Below are positions 49,328-58,000 of a stretch of 64,000 nucleotides of DNA, one piece after another (the first letter of the stretch is position 1; each line of letters begins with the position of its first letter). The notes beneath the pieces were generated by a model. That model had not been told where the DNA came from, searched no databases, and saw nothing but the letters and a program-made list of their open reading frames with translations. The translations under genes were made by a program, and so were the position numbers. Source of the stretch: Flavobacteriales bacterium (GTDB lineage Bacteria > Bacteroidota > Bacteroidia > Flavobacteriales_F > PHOS-HE28); the NCBI GenBank assembly GCA_016788205.1, contig JAEUTA010000003.1:124001-188000 (forward strand). The letters are read 5' to 3'.

Positions 49328-49371
49328 CTGACGAACGTCAGGGAGCGCCACGCATGCTCCCGATAGGTTTG
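49328..49371 (+). promoter_or_regulatory. CRP/FNR-type operator and -7 box of the dioxygenase/kinase/REC-CRP operon
   Basis: CTGACGAACGTCAG (49328-49341), then the last G of TAGGTTTG (49364-49371) exactly 30 bases later; the ATG is 6 bases after the box. The divergent Crp/Fnr gene starts 49 bases to the left, so the site could also affect it. Confidence 0.72.
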
Positions 49372-49377
49372 CACATC

Positions 49378-49914
49378 ATGTCCGCGGAACGTGTATCCAC
49401 CGGCCTCGCCCCGTTGTTGAGCATCGGTGCGCTCGTGCGTGAATTGCTGCGCGAGCCGGAACCAGAACGCTTCGGGTCCATCTTGGCGCAGTATACCTTT
49501 CCCAGCCACGATCTGCTGCCCTATCTCCGTTGGAACATGCGCCATTACACGCGTACGTGCGTCGCGCGCAACGATCGTTTCGAGCTTTTGGTCGTGTGCT
49601 TCGAGGCCGACCAGCGCACAAGCATCCACGACTACGACAGTGAAGTGGCGTGGATACAACCGTTGATGGGTGAAGTGATCGAAGAGCGTTTCAGCAGGGC
49701 CCATGACGGGTCGCTCCTGCTCGATGGTACTTCCAGGTTGATGACCGGGCGCATGGGTGCGCTCACGCGCGAAGACTCCATCCATCGCTTCACGGCGCAA
49801 GGAACGGGGCGCTCCATCACCCTGAACCTGTACGCACCGCCGATGAGCCAATGGCGGGTGTACGATGAAGGGACCGGAGCTGTTCGGATGCAGGAGGCCG
49901 GACCACCGCGTTGA
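49378..49914 (+). CDS. Cysteine-dioxygenase-like cupin with an altered iron site
   Basis: 178 residues. The cupin core resembles thiol dioxygenases: FELLVVCFEADQRTSIHDYDS, then GEVIEERF, the late SIHRFTAQ and TLNLYAPPMSQWRVYD. Iron ligands in cysteine dioxygenase are an HxH pair and a later His. Here His84 and His136 are kept but the second of the pair is Tyr86 (HDY for HDH). Tyr152 matches the active-site tyrosine in LYSPP. Activity is therefore uncertain. It is the first gene of the operon with the PAS kinase and REC-CRP regulator. The start follows the promoter box; 49354 is an alternative. Confidence 0.68.
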   Translation: MSAERVSTGLAPLLSIGALVRELLREPEPERFGSILAQYTFPSHDLLPYLRWNMRHYTRTCVARNDRFELLVVCFEADQRTSIHDYDSEVAWIQPLMGEVIEERFSRAHDGSLLLDGTSRLMTGRMGALTREDSIHRFTAQGTGRSITLNLYAPPMSQWRVYDEGTGAVRMQEAGPPR

Positions 49915-49923
49915 TACTTGGTG

Positions 49924-51156
49924 ATGAAGGGGGATTACCTTGTAGCCATGTCCGACGGAATAGAACGGCCATTCAAGCCGGCCGATATAGCACGCATCTG
50001 CGAGATGTTGTTCACCACGGCTGCTGAAGGGCTCGTTGTCGTGGATCCGGCTGGAGCCATCCTCATGCACAATCCGCGGTTGGGCGCCATGTTCGGTTAT
50101 GCGGATGGCGCGCTCGTGGGTAGGACCGTGGAAGTGTTGTTGCCGGATGCTCTGCGGCAACGTCACGTGGAGCATCGTGCCGCCTACCATAGGAAACCCG
50201 TGCAACGCTCCATGGGGCAGGGTATGGACCTGCGCGGTAAACGACAGGATGGTAGCGTGTTCCCGGTGGAGATCAGCTTGAACCATTTCGCGGTGGACGG
50301 TCAACCTTACGTGATGGGCTTGATCACCGACATCACCTTGCGCCACGAGGCTGAGATGGGGTTGCAACGCACCAACATGGAACTGGAGGAGCGTGTAGAA
50401 CAACGGACAGCACAGCTGCGTGAGGCTGAACTGAGCGTACGTGAAGCATTGGAGAAGGAACGCGAACTGCACGCCCTCAAAAGCCGGTTCGTGGCCATGG
50501 CCAGTCACGAGTTCCGTACGCCGCTCAGCACCATCATGAGCAGTGTGGATCTCATTGCCCGTTACACGGAAGCCGGTGTGGATGAACGAGTGGAGAAGCA
50601 CATAGCGCGCATCCGTGGCAAGGTGCGGGAGATGACCGCCATGCTCAATGAATTCCTTTCGTTGGAACGGATCGAGCAAGGTGAAGTGCTCTGCCAGCCG
50701 ACGGCGATCGATGTGGTCCATCTCTGCATCGAACTGATCGAAGAATTGCGCGCGCTGACGAAGAGCGGCCAGGTGATAGACTACGACCACGACGGCGTGG
50801 AACGAAGCGTAACGCTGGATCGGCAGATGCTTAGCAACGTGATCACCAACCTGGTGACGAACGCTGTGAAGTACTCACCCGAAGGCCGGCGCATATCGCT
50901 CCGCACACGGATCGAAGGAGGGCGGCTCCTGGTGACCGTTTCCGATCAAGGCATTGGGATCCCACTGGAGGATCAACAACACCTGTTCGATCGGTTCTTC
51001 CGTGGAAGCAATGCCACCACCATTCAAGGCACCGGACTCGGCTTGAACCTCGTAAAACGTTACCTCGAGCTGATGCAAGGCAACATCACGTTCACCAGCC
51101 TGCCGGGCGCCACCGTTTTCCATGTTGAACTCCCTCAACGGATACCATTGCCATGA
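49924..51156 (+). CDS. Cytoplasmic PAS-domain sensor histidine kinase
   Basis: 410 residues with no membrane helix. A PAS domain (about 25-140: AEGLVVVDPAGAILMHNPRLGAMFG to GLITDIT) is followed by a coiled coil (about 145-185) and the kinase core with FVAMASHEFRTPLSTI (His near 195), N box NLVTNAVKYS, then DQGIGIP and GTGLGLNLVKRY. A soluble PAS sensor could detect oxygen, redox state or a small molecule; no haem-binding residue stands out. The stop overlaps the start of the REC-CRP gene by 4 bases, so the two are a pair. Confidence 0.9.
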   Translation: MKGDYLVAMSDGIERPFKPADIARICEMLFTTAAEGLVVVDPAGAILMHNPRLGAMFGYADGALVGRTVEVLLPDALRQRHVEHRAAYHRKPVQRSMGQGMDLRGKRQDGSVFPVEISLNHFAVDGQPYVMGLITDITLRHEAEMGLQRTNMELEERVEQRTAQLREAELSVREALEKERELHALKSRFVAMASHEFRTPLSTIMSSVDLIARYTEAGVDERVEKHIARIRGKVREMTAMLNEFLSLERIEQGEVLCQPTAIDVVHLCIELIEELRALTKSGQVIDYDHDGVERSVTLDRQMLSNVITNLVTNAVKYSPEGRRISLRTRIEGGRLLVTVSDQGIGIPLEDQQHLFDRFFRGSNATTIQGTGLGLNLVKRYLELMQGNITFTSLPGATVFHVELPQRIPLP

Positions 51157-52214
51157 AGACGATCCTGCTGATCGAGGATGACGCGGACATGCGTGAGAAC
51201 ACCGCCGAGATCCTGGAACTCGCGAACTACCGCGTGCTGAAGGCGGAGAACGGACGGCGCGGCGTGGAGGCCGCACGCAAGGAAGTGCCCGACCTGGTGC
51301 TTTGCGACATCATGATGCCTGAACTCGATGGCTACGGAGTGCTTCACATGCTGGGCCGCGATCCCACCACGGCCGAAGTGCCTTTCATCTTCCTCAGTGC
51401 GAAAGCAGAACGCGGCGATGTGCGCAAAGGCATGGAGCTGGGCGCCGACGATTACCTCACCAAACCGTTCGAGGAGAGCGAATTGCTCAATGCGATCGAA
51501 GGACGTTTGCGCCGCAGTGACCTGTTCAGGAAGGGCTTCGACAAGGGTTTTGAGGGCTTCAATAAGTTCATGGACCAGGCAAGGACCCTGGACCCGTTGA
51601 AGGATCTGGGTCGCGATCGGAAACTGCGCACACTGAAGAAGAAGGAGACCATCTTCCACGAAGGCGATGAACTGCGGCTGATCCCTCAAGTGGTGAAAGG
51701 CAAACTGCGCACATTCAAGATCAACAACGACGGCAAGGAGTTCGTAACGGGCCTGCACGGTGAAGGGGACTTGGTCGGGTACATGGGGTTGCTGGAAAGC
51801 GGTAGGGCCATGGAAACAGGTGAGGCACTGGAAGATGCCGAGGTCGCCATGATCCCCCGTGAAGACCTTCTGGCGTTGCTCTACAAGGACCGGGATGTCA
51901 GCATCCGATTCATCAAGATGCTCGCTGGTGATGTGCGAGAGAAGGAAGAGCGACTGCTCCAACTCGCCTACTCCAGCGTTCGCCAACGTGTAGCCCAAGC
52001 ACTGCTTCGCGTACATGCTCGCTATGGAGCCGGTGATGGTGCCGACCTCGGGTTGCACATGAGCCGTGAAGACCTTGCGACCATCGTGGGGACCGCCACG
52101 GAATCGTTGATCCGCTGCCTCACCGATCTGAAAGAGGACAAGCTGATCGACACGCAGGGCCGGAGCATCCGCATCGTGGACAAGGCGCGGTTGGAGCGAC
52201 TGGCTGGAGGTTGA
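51153..52214 (+). CDS. Response regulator with a CRP/FNR-type output domain (REC-CRP)
   Basis: 353 residues. The receiver domain has the acidic pair Asp9-Asp10, phospho-acceptor Asp52 (LVLCDIMMPELDG), Ser82 and Lys104 (DDYLTKPF). Residues 150-265 form a cNMP-binding-like domain (EGDELRLIPQVVKGKLRTFKI), and residues 285-345 the Crp-type HTH with MSREDLATIVGTATESLIRCLTDL. The Glu and Arg of ESLIR occupy the FNR DNA-contact positions. Phosphorylation by the PAS kinase would therefore control a CRP/FNR-type activator directly. It is a strong candidate regulator of the shared operator. Confidence 0.9.
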   Translation: MKTILLIEDDADMRENTAEILELANYRVLKAENGRRGVEAARKEVPDLVLCDIMMPELDGYGVLHMLGRDPTTAEVPFIFLSAKAERGDVRKGMELGADDYLTKPFEESELLNAIEGRLRRSDLFRKGFDKGFEGFNKFMDQARTLDPLKDLGRDRKLRTLKKKETIFHEGDELRLIPQVVKGKLRTFKINNDGKEFVTGLHGEGDLVGYMGLLESGRAMETGEALEDAEVAMIPREDLLALLYKDRDVSIRFIKMLAGDVREKEERLLQLAYSSVRQRVAQALLRVHARYGAGDGADLGLHMSREDLATIVGTATESLIRCLTDLKEDKLIDTQGRSIRIVDKARLERLAGG

Positions 52215-52960
52215 TACCGGGCACCGTGGAGCTGCTCGCCTTCTTCGCCCTGCTGCTGATCGCTGAGGTGCTCGGCACCGTGGGCGGCTTCGGCTCATCC
52301 ATGCTGGTGATGCCGTTGGCGGGGCTCTTCCTGCCGTTCGAACAAGCTTTGGGTCTTACCGCCGTATTCCACGTATTCAGCAATGCGGCCAAGATGTTCC
52401 TGTTCCGCCAGGCGGCCTCCAAGCGCCTGCTGCTTTGGTTGGGTATACCGGCGGTCATCGGTGTCCTCGTCGGCGCGCGGCTCACGTTCTATCTGGATCA
52501 GCGCGTGCTGGCGCTGTGCCTAGGTATCGTTCTCACGACGCTCGCTTTGTTCCTGTTGGCGAAGCGCAACTGGAGACTGCGTGCCACGGATCGTAACGCC
52601 GCCGTGGGCGGTCTCCTTAGCGGCTCGATCGCAGGCCTTGCCGGAACAGGAGGTGCCATCCGAGGCATTACGCTGGCCGCCTTCGATCTGGAGAAGCTCG
52701 TGTTCGTGAGCACCAGTGCATGGATCGACATGGGCGTGGACCTCTCGCGTAGCGTGGTATACGCGGCACAGGGCTACGTCACCACCGATATGGTCGCCTA
52801 CATGCCGGCCATGGCGGTGGCCAGCTTGGTCGGTAGTTGGCTGGGTAAGCGCCTCTTGTTACGCACACCGCAAGAGCGTTTCCGCACCATCGTGCTCATC
52901 CTGGTACTGGTCATGGGCGTGCTCACCACGGTGCAGGCCTTCTACGGCGCTACGCACTGA
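52211..52960 (+). CDS. Sulfite exporter TauE/SafE family permease
   Basis: 249 residues, about eight helices in two repeats. The N-terminus has GTVGGFGSSMLVMPLAGLFLPF and the second repeat SGSIAGLAGTGGAIRG, both typical of TauE/SafE permeases, which export sulfite or organosulfonates. A dioxygenase-like enzyme in the same operon would fit export of an oxidised sulfur product. The start is uncertain: a TTG at 52211 overlaps the REC-CRP stop (TTGA); a GTG at 52226 is a likely alternative. Confidence 0.85.
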   Translation: MIPGTVELLAFFALLLIAEVLGTVGGFGSSMLVMPLAGLFLPFEQALGLTAVFHVFSNAAKMFLFRQAASKRLLLWLGIPAVIGVLVGARLTFYLDQRVLALCLGIVLTTLALFLLAKRNWRLRATDRNAAVGGLLSGSIAGLAGTGGAIRGITLAAFDLEKLVFVSTSAWIDMGVDLSRSVVYAAQGYVTTDMVAYMPAMAVASLVGSWLGKRLLLRTPQERFRTIVLILVLVMGVLTTVQAFYGATH

Positions 52961-53019
52961 TCCGCATCGCCACAAGGCCGAGGGTTCCGCCAAACTCAAC
53001 AGTACCTTGTGCGAAAGTG

Positions 53020-53036
53020 CGGGAGAGGCCCTCCCG
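53020..53036 (+). terminator. Stem-loop after the TauE gene
   Basis: CGGGAG, loop AGGCC, CTCCCG, 60 bases after the stop and before the next promoter; no T-run. Confidence 0.35.
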
Positions 53037-53056
53037 AGCGCGGGAAAGGTGCCGTC

Positions 53057-53064
53057 TACCTTCG
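53057..53064 (+). promoter_or_regulatory. -7 promoter box of the type IX cargo/adhesin operon
   Basis: TACCTTCG in the 149-base gap, 45 bases before the ATG at 53110. No CRP-type palindrome lies upstream. Confidence 0.4.
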
Positions 53065-53109
53065 GCTCGGCCGTGCGTGCATCCCTGTGCGGTCTTGTTG
53101 GTCGTGAAC

Positions 53110-54102
53110 ATGCGCAGTGCATTAACCCTCGTTCTTCTGGCTTTGCTGGCGACCGCGACGTTCGCCCAGCCAGCGAACACGGATTGCGCCAACGCAGCAC
53201 TGCTCTGTGCAGGCCAACAGCTGGCCGGAACGAACAGTGATGCTGATGAAGCCCCCGGCTTCTGTCAAGCTACGGATGCCATGGTGTGGTACACCTTCAC
53301 TACCAACTCCGTCGGTGGCGATGTATCGGTGAGTTTGAGCGGGTTGGAATGTGTTGCCGTTCCTGGGGTGGACAATGAGATCAGCATGGTGGTCCTCACC
53401 GGGGATGGTAACTGTGTGCTGGATGAGTTCGGCGCTGCTTCCACCTGCGAGATGGACTCGCTGGACTTCATGGTCACTGCGCCGGGCCTGGCTCCCCTCA
53501 CTCAATATTGGGTGTTGATCGCTGGCGCGGTGAACGATGGCGCTCTGACCCCCGCGCAATGCGAATTCGCCCTCACCTTGTCGGGCCCGGGAGCCGATAT
53601 CGTAGGTGTGGATATGAGCGCCGGTCCTGATGTGGCCATCGGTCAGGGTGAGAGCACCCAGCTGCAAGGGATCGGCGGACCGGCGTTCGACTGGTCGCCC
53701 ACGGCAGGGCTTAGCGGAAATACCATTCCCGACCCCATTGCAGCCCCGGAGGGCACGACGAACTACACGCTCACTTCGGAGATCGATGGCTGCGTGTTCA
53801 CGGATGATGTCCTGGTGAGCGTCGTGCGTTTGGTCAATCCTCCCAACACCTTCACCCCGAACGATGATGGGTACAACGATACCTGGGAGATCCCGGGCAT
53901 CGCCGACTACCCCGGGGCGGAGGTGGTCATCCATGATCGATGGGGGCAGGTCGTGTTGCGTTCCAATGGATACCGGGAACCTTGGGATGGTACGAACGAC
54001 GGGCGCAGGCTCAGTGTAGGTACCTACTACTACCACATCCAGTTGAACCAGCTCGAAGGGCGCTCTCCGCCGTACACGGGCTTCGTCACCATCGTTCGAT
54101 GA
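53110..54102 (+). CDS. Type IX secretion cargo with a type B (gliding motility-associated) sorting domain
   Basis: 330 residues. A signal peptide (MRSALTLVLLALLATATFAQ) precedes a beta-sandwich of about 160 residues with paired cysteines (NTDCANAALLCAGQQ, SGLECVAV, CVLDEFGAASTCEMD). A PKD-like segment follows (AGPDVAIGQGESTQLQG), then the C-terminal gliding-type domain with NTFTPNDDGYNDTWEIPG, VVIHDRWGQVV and GTYYYHIQL, which directs export and surface attachment. The ligand is unknown. It is coupled to the PorP/SprF gene by a 4-base overlap (ATGA). Confidence 0.9.
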   Translation: MRSALTLVLLALLATATFAQPANTDCANAALLCAGQQLAGTNSDADEAPGFCQATDAMVWYTFTTNSVGGDVSVSLSGLECVAVPGVDNEISMVVLTGDGNCVLDEFGAASTCEMDSLDFMVTAPGLAPLTQYWVLIAGAVNDGALTPAQCEFALTLSGPGADIVGVDMSAGPDVAIGQGESTQLQGIGGPAFDWSPTAGLSGNTIPDPIAAPEGTTNYTLTSEIDGCVFTDDVLVSVVRLVNPPNTFTPNDDGYNDTWEIPGIADYPGAEVVIHDRWGQVVLRSNGYREPWDGTNDGRRLSVGTYYYHIQLNQLEGRSPPYTGFVTIVR

Positions 54103-55037
54103 GGATCCTCCACTCCCTCCTCTTCATAGCGATCGGCGTATCGTGCTACGCGCAACAGCTCGCCCAGTATTCCCAGTACGTGTTCAACCAGTTCAGTGTG
54201 AACCCGGCCGTCGCTGGGAGCAAGGATTGCCTGGACATGCGCCTGGGATACCGCCAACAGTGGGTGGGCCTCGAAGGGGCTCCGGTGACCGGCTGGGTGA
54301 GCATGCATGGCGTGATCCGCGCCAAGGGCAAACCGTTCCAGCCGAATAAGCACGGCGTGGGGCTTTTCATCGAAGCCGATGATGCGGGCAATTACGGGTA
54401 CACCAGTTTCCTGCTGGCCTATGCGTACCACATGCAGATGTCGCGGAACTTCTATCTGTCCATGGGCCTGTTCGGAGGTGTACGGCAGGTGAAGCTCGCC
54501 GTTGGCGACATGACGCTGGGCAATTACAACGACCCTGTGGCGAATAGTCAATCAGCGGCGTTGGTCTACCCGGAGATAACGCCAGGGATCTTCGCCTACA
54601 GCAAGACCACATGGGTGGGCGTGTCCATACACCAGGCCTTAGGCAACCGCATCGGGGATATCGGTACGGATTCTCGGTTCGCGCGGCATTTGATGCTGAG
54701 CGGGGGGTATCGTTACCGCATCGGACGCAAGACGGCTTTCGTGCCCAGTGGTTTGCTGAAGGTCGCTGGTGGCGCACCGCTGGCGTTCGACATCAATGGC
54801 ATGGTGGAATGGAACAGGATCTATGGTATCGGCGTGGGCTATCGCAATGGCGATGCGTTCGTGGCCATGATGAAGATCGGCTTCCTGAAGTTCTTCCAAC
54901 TCGGCTATAGCTACGATATGACCACCTCGAAGCTGCGGGTAGCCAGTCGCAATACCCACGAGATCATACTCGCCATCACGCCCTGCAGGGCAGGCGATGC
55001 CAGCAAACGGATGATCAGTTGCCCCGCTTTCGATTAG
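54099..55037 (+). CDS. PorP/SprF family type IX secretion outer-membrane protein
   Basis: 312 residues. The signal peptide MRILHSLLFIAIGVSCYAQ is followed by the family opening QLAQYSQYVFNQFSVNPAVAGSKDCLDMRLGYRQQWVGLEGAP and the beta-barrel strands of a PorP/SprF protein. SprF is needed for surface delivery of the adhesin SprB; this gene lies directly upstream of an SprB-like giant gene, the usual partnership. The start at 54099 overlaps the cargo gene stop. The next start is 9 bases downstream. Confidence 0.92.
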   Translation: MRILHSLLFIAIGVSCYAQQLAQYSQYVFNQFSVNPAVAGSKDCLDMRLGYRQQWVGLEGAPVTGWVSMHGVIRAKGKPFQPNKHGVGLFIEADDAGNYGYTSFLLAYAYHMQMSRNFYLSMGLFGGVRQVKLAVGDMTLGNYNDPVANSQSAALVYPEITPGIFAYSKTTWVGVSIHQALGNRIGDIGTDSRFARHLMLSGGYRYRIGRKTAFVPSGLLKVAGGAPLAFDINGMVEWNRIYGIGVGYRNGDAFVAMMKIGFLKFFQLGYSYDMTTSKLRVASRNTHEIILAITPCRAGDASKRMISCPAFD

Positions 55038-55046
55038 AGAACGCCC

Positions 55047-58000
55047 GTGAATAGAAACCACACCCCGGTCAAGTTCCTGCTGCTCTTCCTGCTTTCGCTG
55101 GTCGGAGGCGATATCGTGGCACAGACCCGCCATTGGGTGGGAGGGAACGGAAGTTGGAATGATGCGTTGCACTGGAGCGCCGTGGCCGGAGGGCAGGGTG
55201 GCGCAAGCGTTCCGCGCATGACGGATGATGTGTTCATCGCGGTCTCTTCAGCTGTCCGTATCGACTTGGTCCAGTCCGTCAGTTGCCGTGCACTGCACAT
55301 TGATGCGACCCATGCAGCCGTGCACTGGGAGGGCCCTGCAAAAGCCGTGGTCAATATCGCCGGTGCATGGTCCATGCGGGGAGATGTGCAATGGAACGCT
55401 CAAGGGCCGGTTCGCCTCGGCGTGCGGCAGGAGGGTGTGGAGGTGGATACCCGCGGAACGTCCATCGCTGGTGATGTGGTGTTCGATGGTTCGGGCTCGT
55501 GGTCGTTGATCAGCGATCTGCGCACGGAAGGTGTTCTGCGTTTCGAAGAAGGTACGGTGATGGCGAACGGCACGCAGGTGACCGCTCAGCGCATGGTGTT
55601 CTCCGGTCATGGTCGGGAACGCTTCATTGCAGGCAGTGCCGTTGTGGCCTTGGAGCAAGCTCCGGATCCAGTGCTCATTCGAGACGTCGTGGACGTTGCA
55701 TCATCCAGTCTGGTGGTGAACGGCGTGCTCACCCCTTGGGGTCTGCCTGCTGGAGTACTGATGGAGGACCGTGACATCAACGTGTGCGGCACCGGTGCCG
55801 GACAGACCCCGTTCACGGTGAACGCCCAGCTGATCACGAATTTCAACGGATATGGTGTGCGCTGCCGCGGAGGTTGTGGTGCCACGGTCACCGCATCGGT
55901 CACCGGCGGCAGCGGTAACTTCTCGTTCCAGTGGCTCGGTGGTGGCCCCCCCACGGCGACGTGGACCAATGCTTGCGGCGGGCCTCAGCTGGTGATCGTC
56001 ACGGATATCACCCAAGGTATCTCCTGCCCGGCACAGGTCAATGTAACGGAGCCCGCTCCCCTCGGCGTTATCTTCTTCGGACAAGGAACTCCACCCACCT
56101 GCGCGGATGCTTGCAATGGCACACGTAGTGCGCTGGCCATCGGTGGCGTAACGCCGCACACCTATAACTGGAACAACGGCGCGGGGAGTGGCTCTTCATT
56201 CTCCAACCTCTGTGCAGGGGTGAATACGTTGCGCATCACTGATGCGAACGGATGTGTGCGCGATACAACCTTCATCTTCAATATCCTGCCGATCGCCCCG
56301 AACCTCACGTTCACACCGGCCAATTGTTTCGGCGACTGTGACGGCACGGCTACGGTGGCGCCCTCGGGTGGAACCGGTACCTACACCATAACGTGGACTC
56401 CGACGCCCGCGGTTCAAGGAGCATCATCGTTGACGAACTTGTGCGCAGGCAGCTATTCAGTGAACGTTCGTGACGGGAACAACTGTGACAGCACCGTCAC
56501 TTTCATCATCGCACAGCCCCCGGCGATCACGGTCACATCATCGGTCACCGGGGCCTCTTGTGCTACTACATGTAACGGCAGTGCCACGGTCACGGCCGGT
56601 GGCACCGCAGGACCATACACCTACCTATGGAACCCCGCGCCAGGTGGTGGCCAGAACACGAACGCCGCTACAGGACTTTGCGGTGGCCCGTACACTGTGC
56701 GTATTACCGATACACCAACGGGCTGTGATACGCTCATCACCATCATCGTGCCTGAGCCGCCGCCGTTCGCCGTGGTGGCCACAGTGAACGATGCTACTTG
56801 TTCAAACGCTTGTGATGGCACCATTGCACTGACGGTCACCGGCGGAACACCCGGTTACACGTTCCTCTGGTCACCAGTGCCTGCAACTGGACAAGGTACC
56901 GCTAACGTGTCCGGCCTTTGCCCTGGATCACATCAGGTCACCGTAGCCGATGTTGCCGGTTGCGATACCGTGCTCGTCTTCACCGTTCTCGCGCCACCAC
57001 CAGTCGTGCCGACACTGACTTTGGCCGGTGCGAGCTGCGCTGGTGTCTGCGATGGAACGGCCACCGCGACCGTTACAGGAGGTACTTCGCCGTATACGTA
57101 CCTGTGGGCACCAGCCCCACCGGTCGGACAAGGGACATCGTCAGTCTCCGGTCTGTGTGACGGCCCCTACACATTGACCGTGACGGACGCAGCGAGCTGT
57201 GACACCACGATCAACTTCATCATCACCGAGCCGCCGCCCATCATCATCACTCCCACACAAACGAACGTTACCTGCGGGACGTTGTGTGACGGTACGGCTT
57301 CGGTGGCCGTTGCCGGGGGTACACCAGGTTATACGTATCAATGGACTCCGGCCCCGGGTGCCGGTCAGGGTACGGCGAACGCGACAGGATTGTGTGCTGG
57401 CACATACAATGTGCTCGTCACGGATGCCAATGGCTGTACGCTCACGCAAGCCTTCACCATTCTGGATGCAGCGCCTATCCTGATCTCGTTGCAACTCGCT
57501 CCAGCTTCCTGTAATGATGTCTGTGACGGCTCAGCTGGTGTCATAGTTACAGGAGGAGTCGCTCCTTATACCTACGACTGGGATCCGCTGCCGGGTGCCG
57601 GTCAAGGCACCGCGAACGTTACGGGTCTCTGTGCGCAAGCCTACAGCCTTACCATCGCCGATGCGGTGGGTTGTGATACCACCATCGCTTTCACCATAAC
57701 CGCGCCGCCACCCATCGTTCCAAATGCTGGGCGCACGGACGTGACGTGCGCCGGTGCCTGCGATGGCACCATTACGCTTGCGCCGACCGGTGGAACGGGG
57801 ATCTTCACCTACAACTGGGTGCCACAGCCCGCAGTTGGCCAGGGAACTCTCGCCGTCTCCGGGCTTTGCGCGGGTGATTGGTCCGTGACCATCACCTCTG
57901 GTGGCTGTGATACCACTGTTACGATGACCTTGACCGAGCCGCCGGCTTTGCAAGCTGATCTGGTGATGACGGACGCTAGTTGTGCCGGGATCTGCGATGG

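Noticed and set aside
49237..50790. 517-codon open frame antisense to the dioxygenase-like and kinase genes
   Set aside because: It runs through the Crp/Fnr start region and the operator and has no domain; the + strand genes are well supported.
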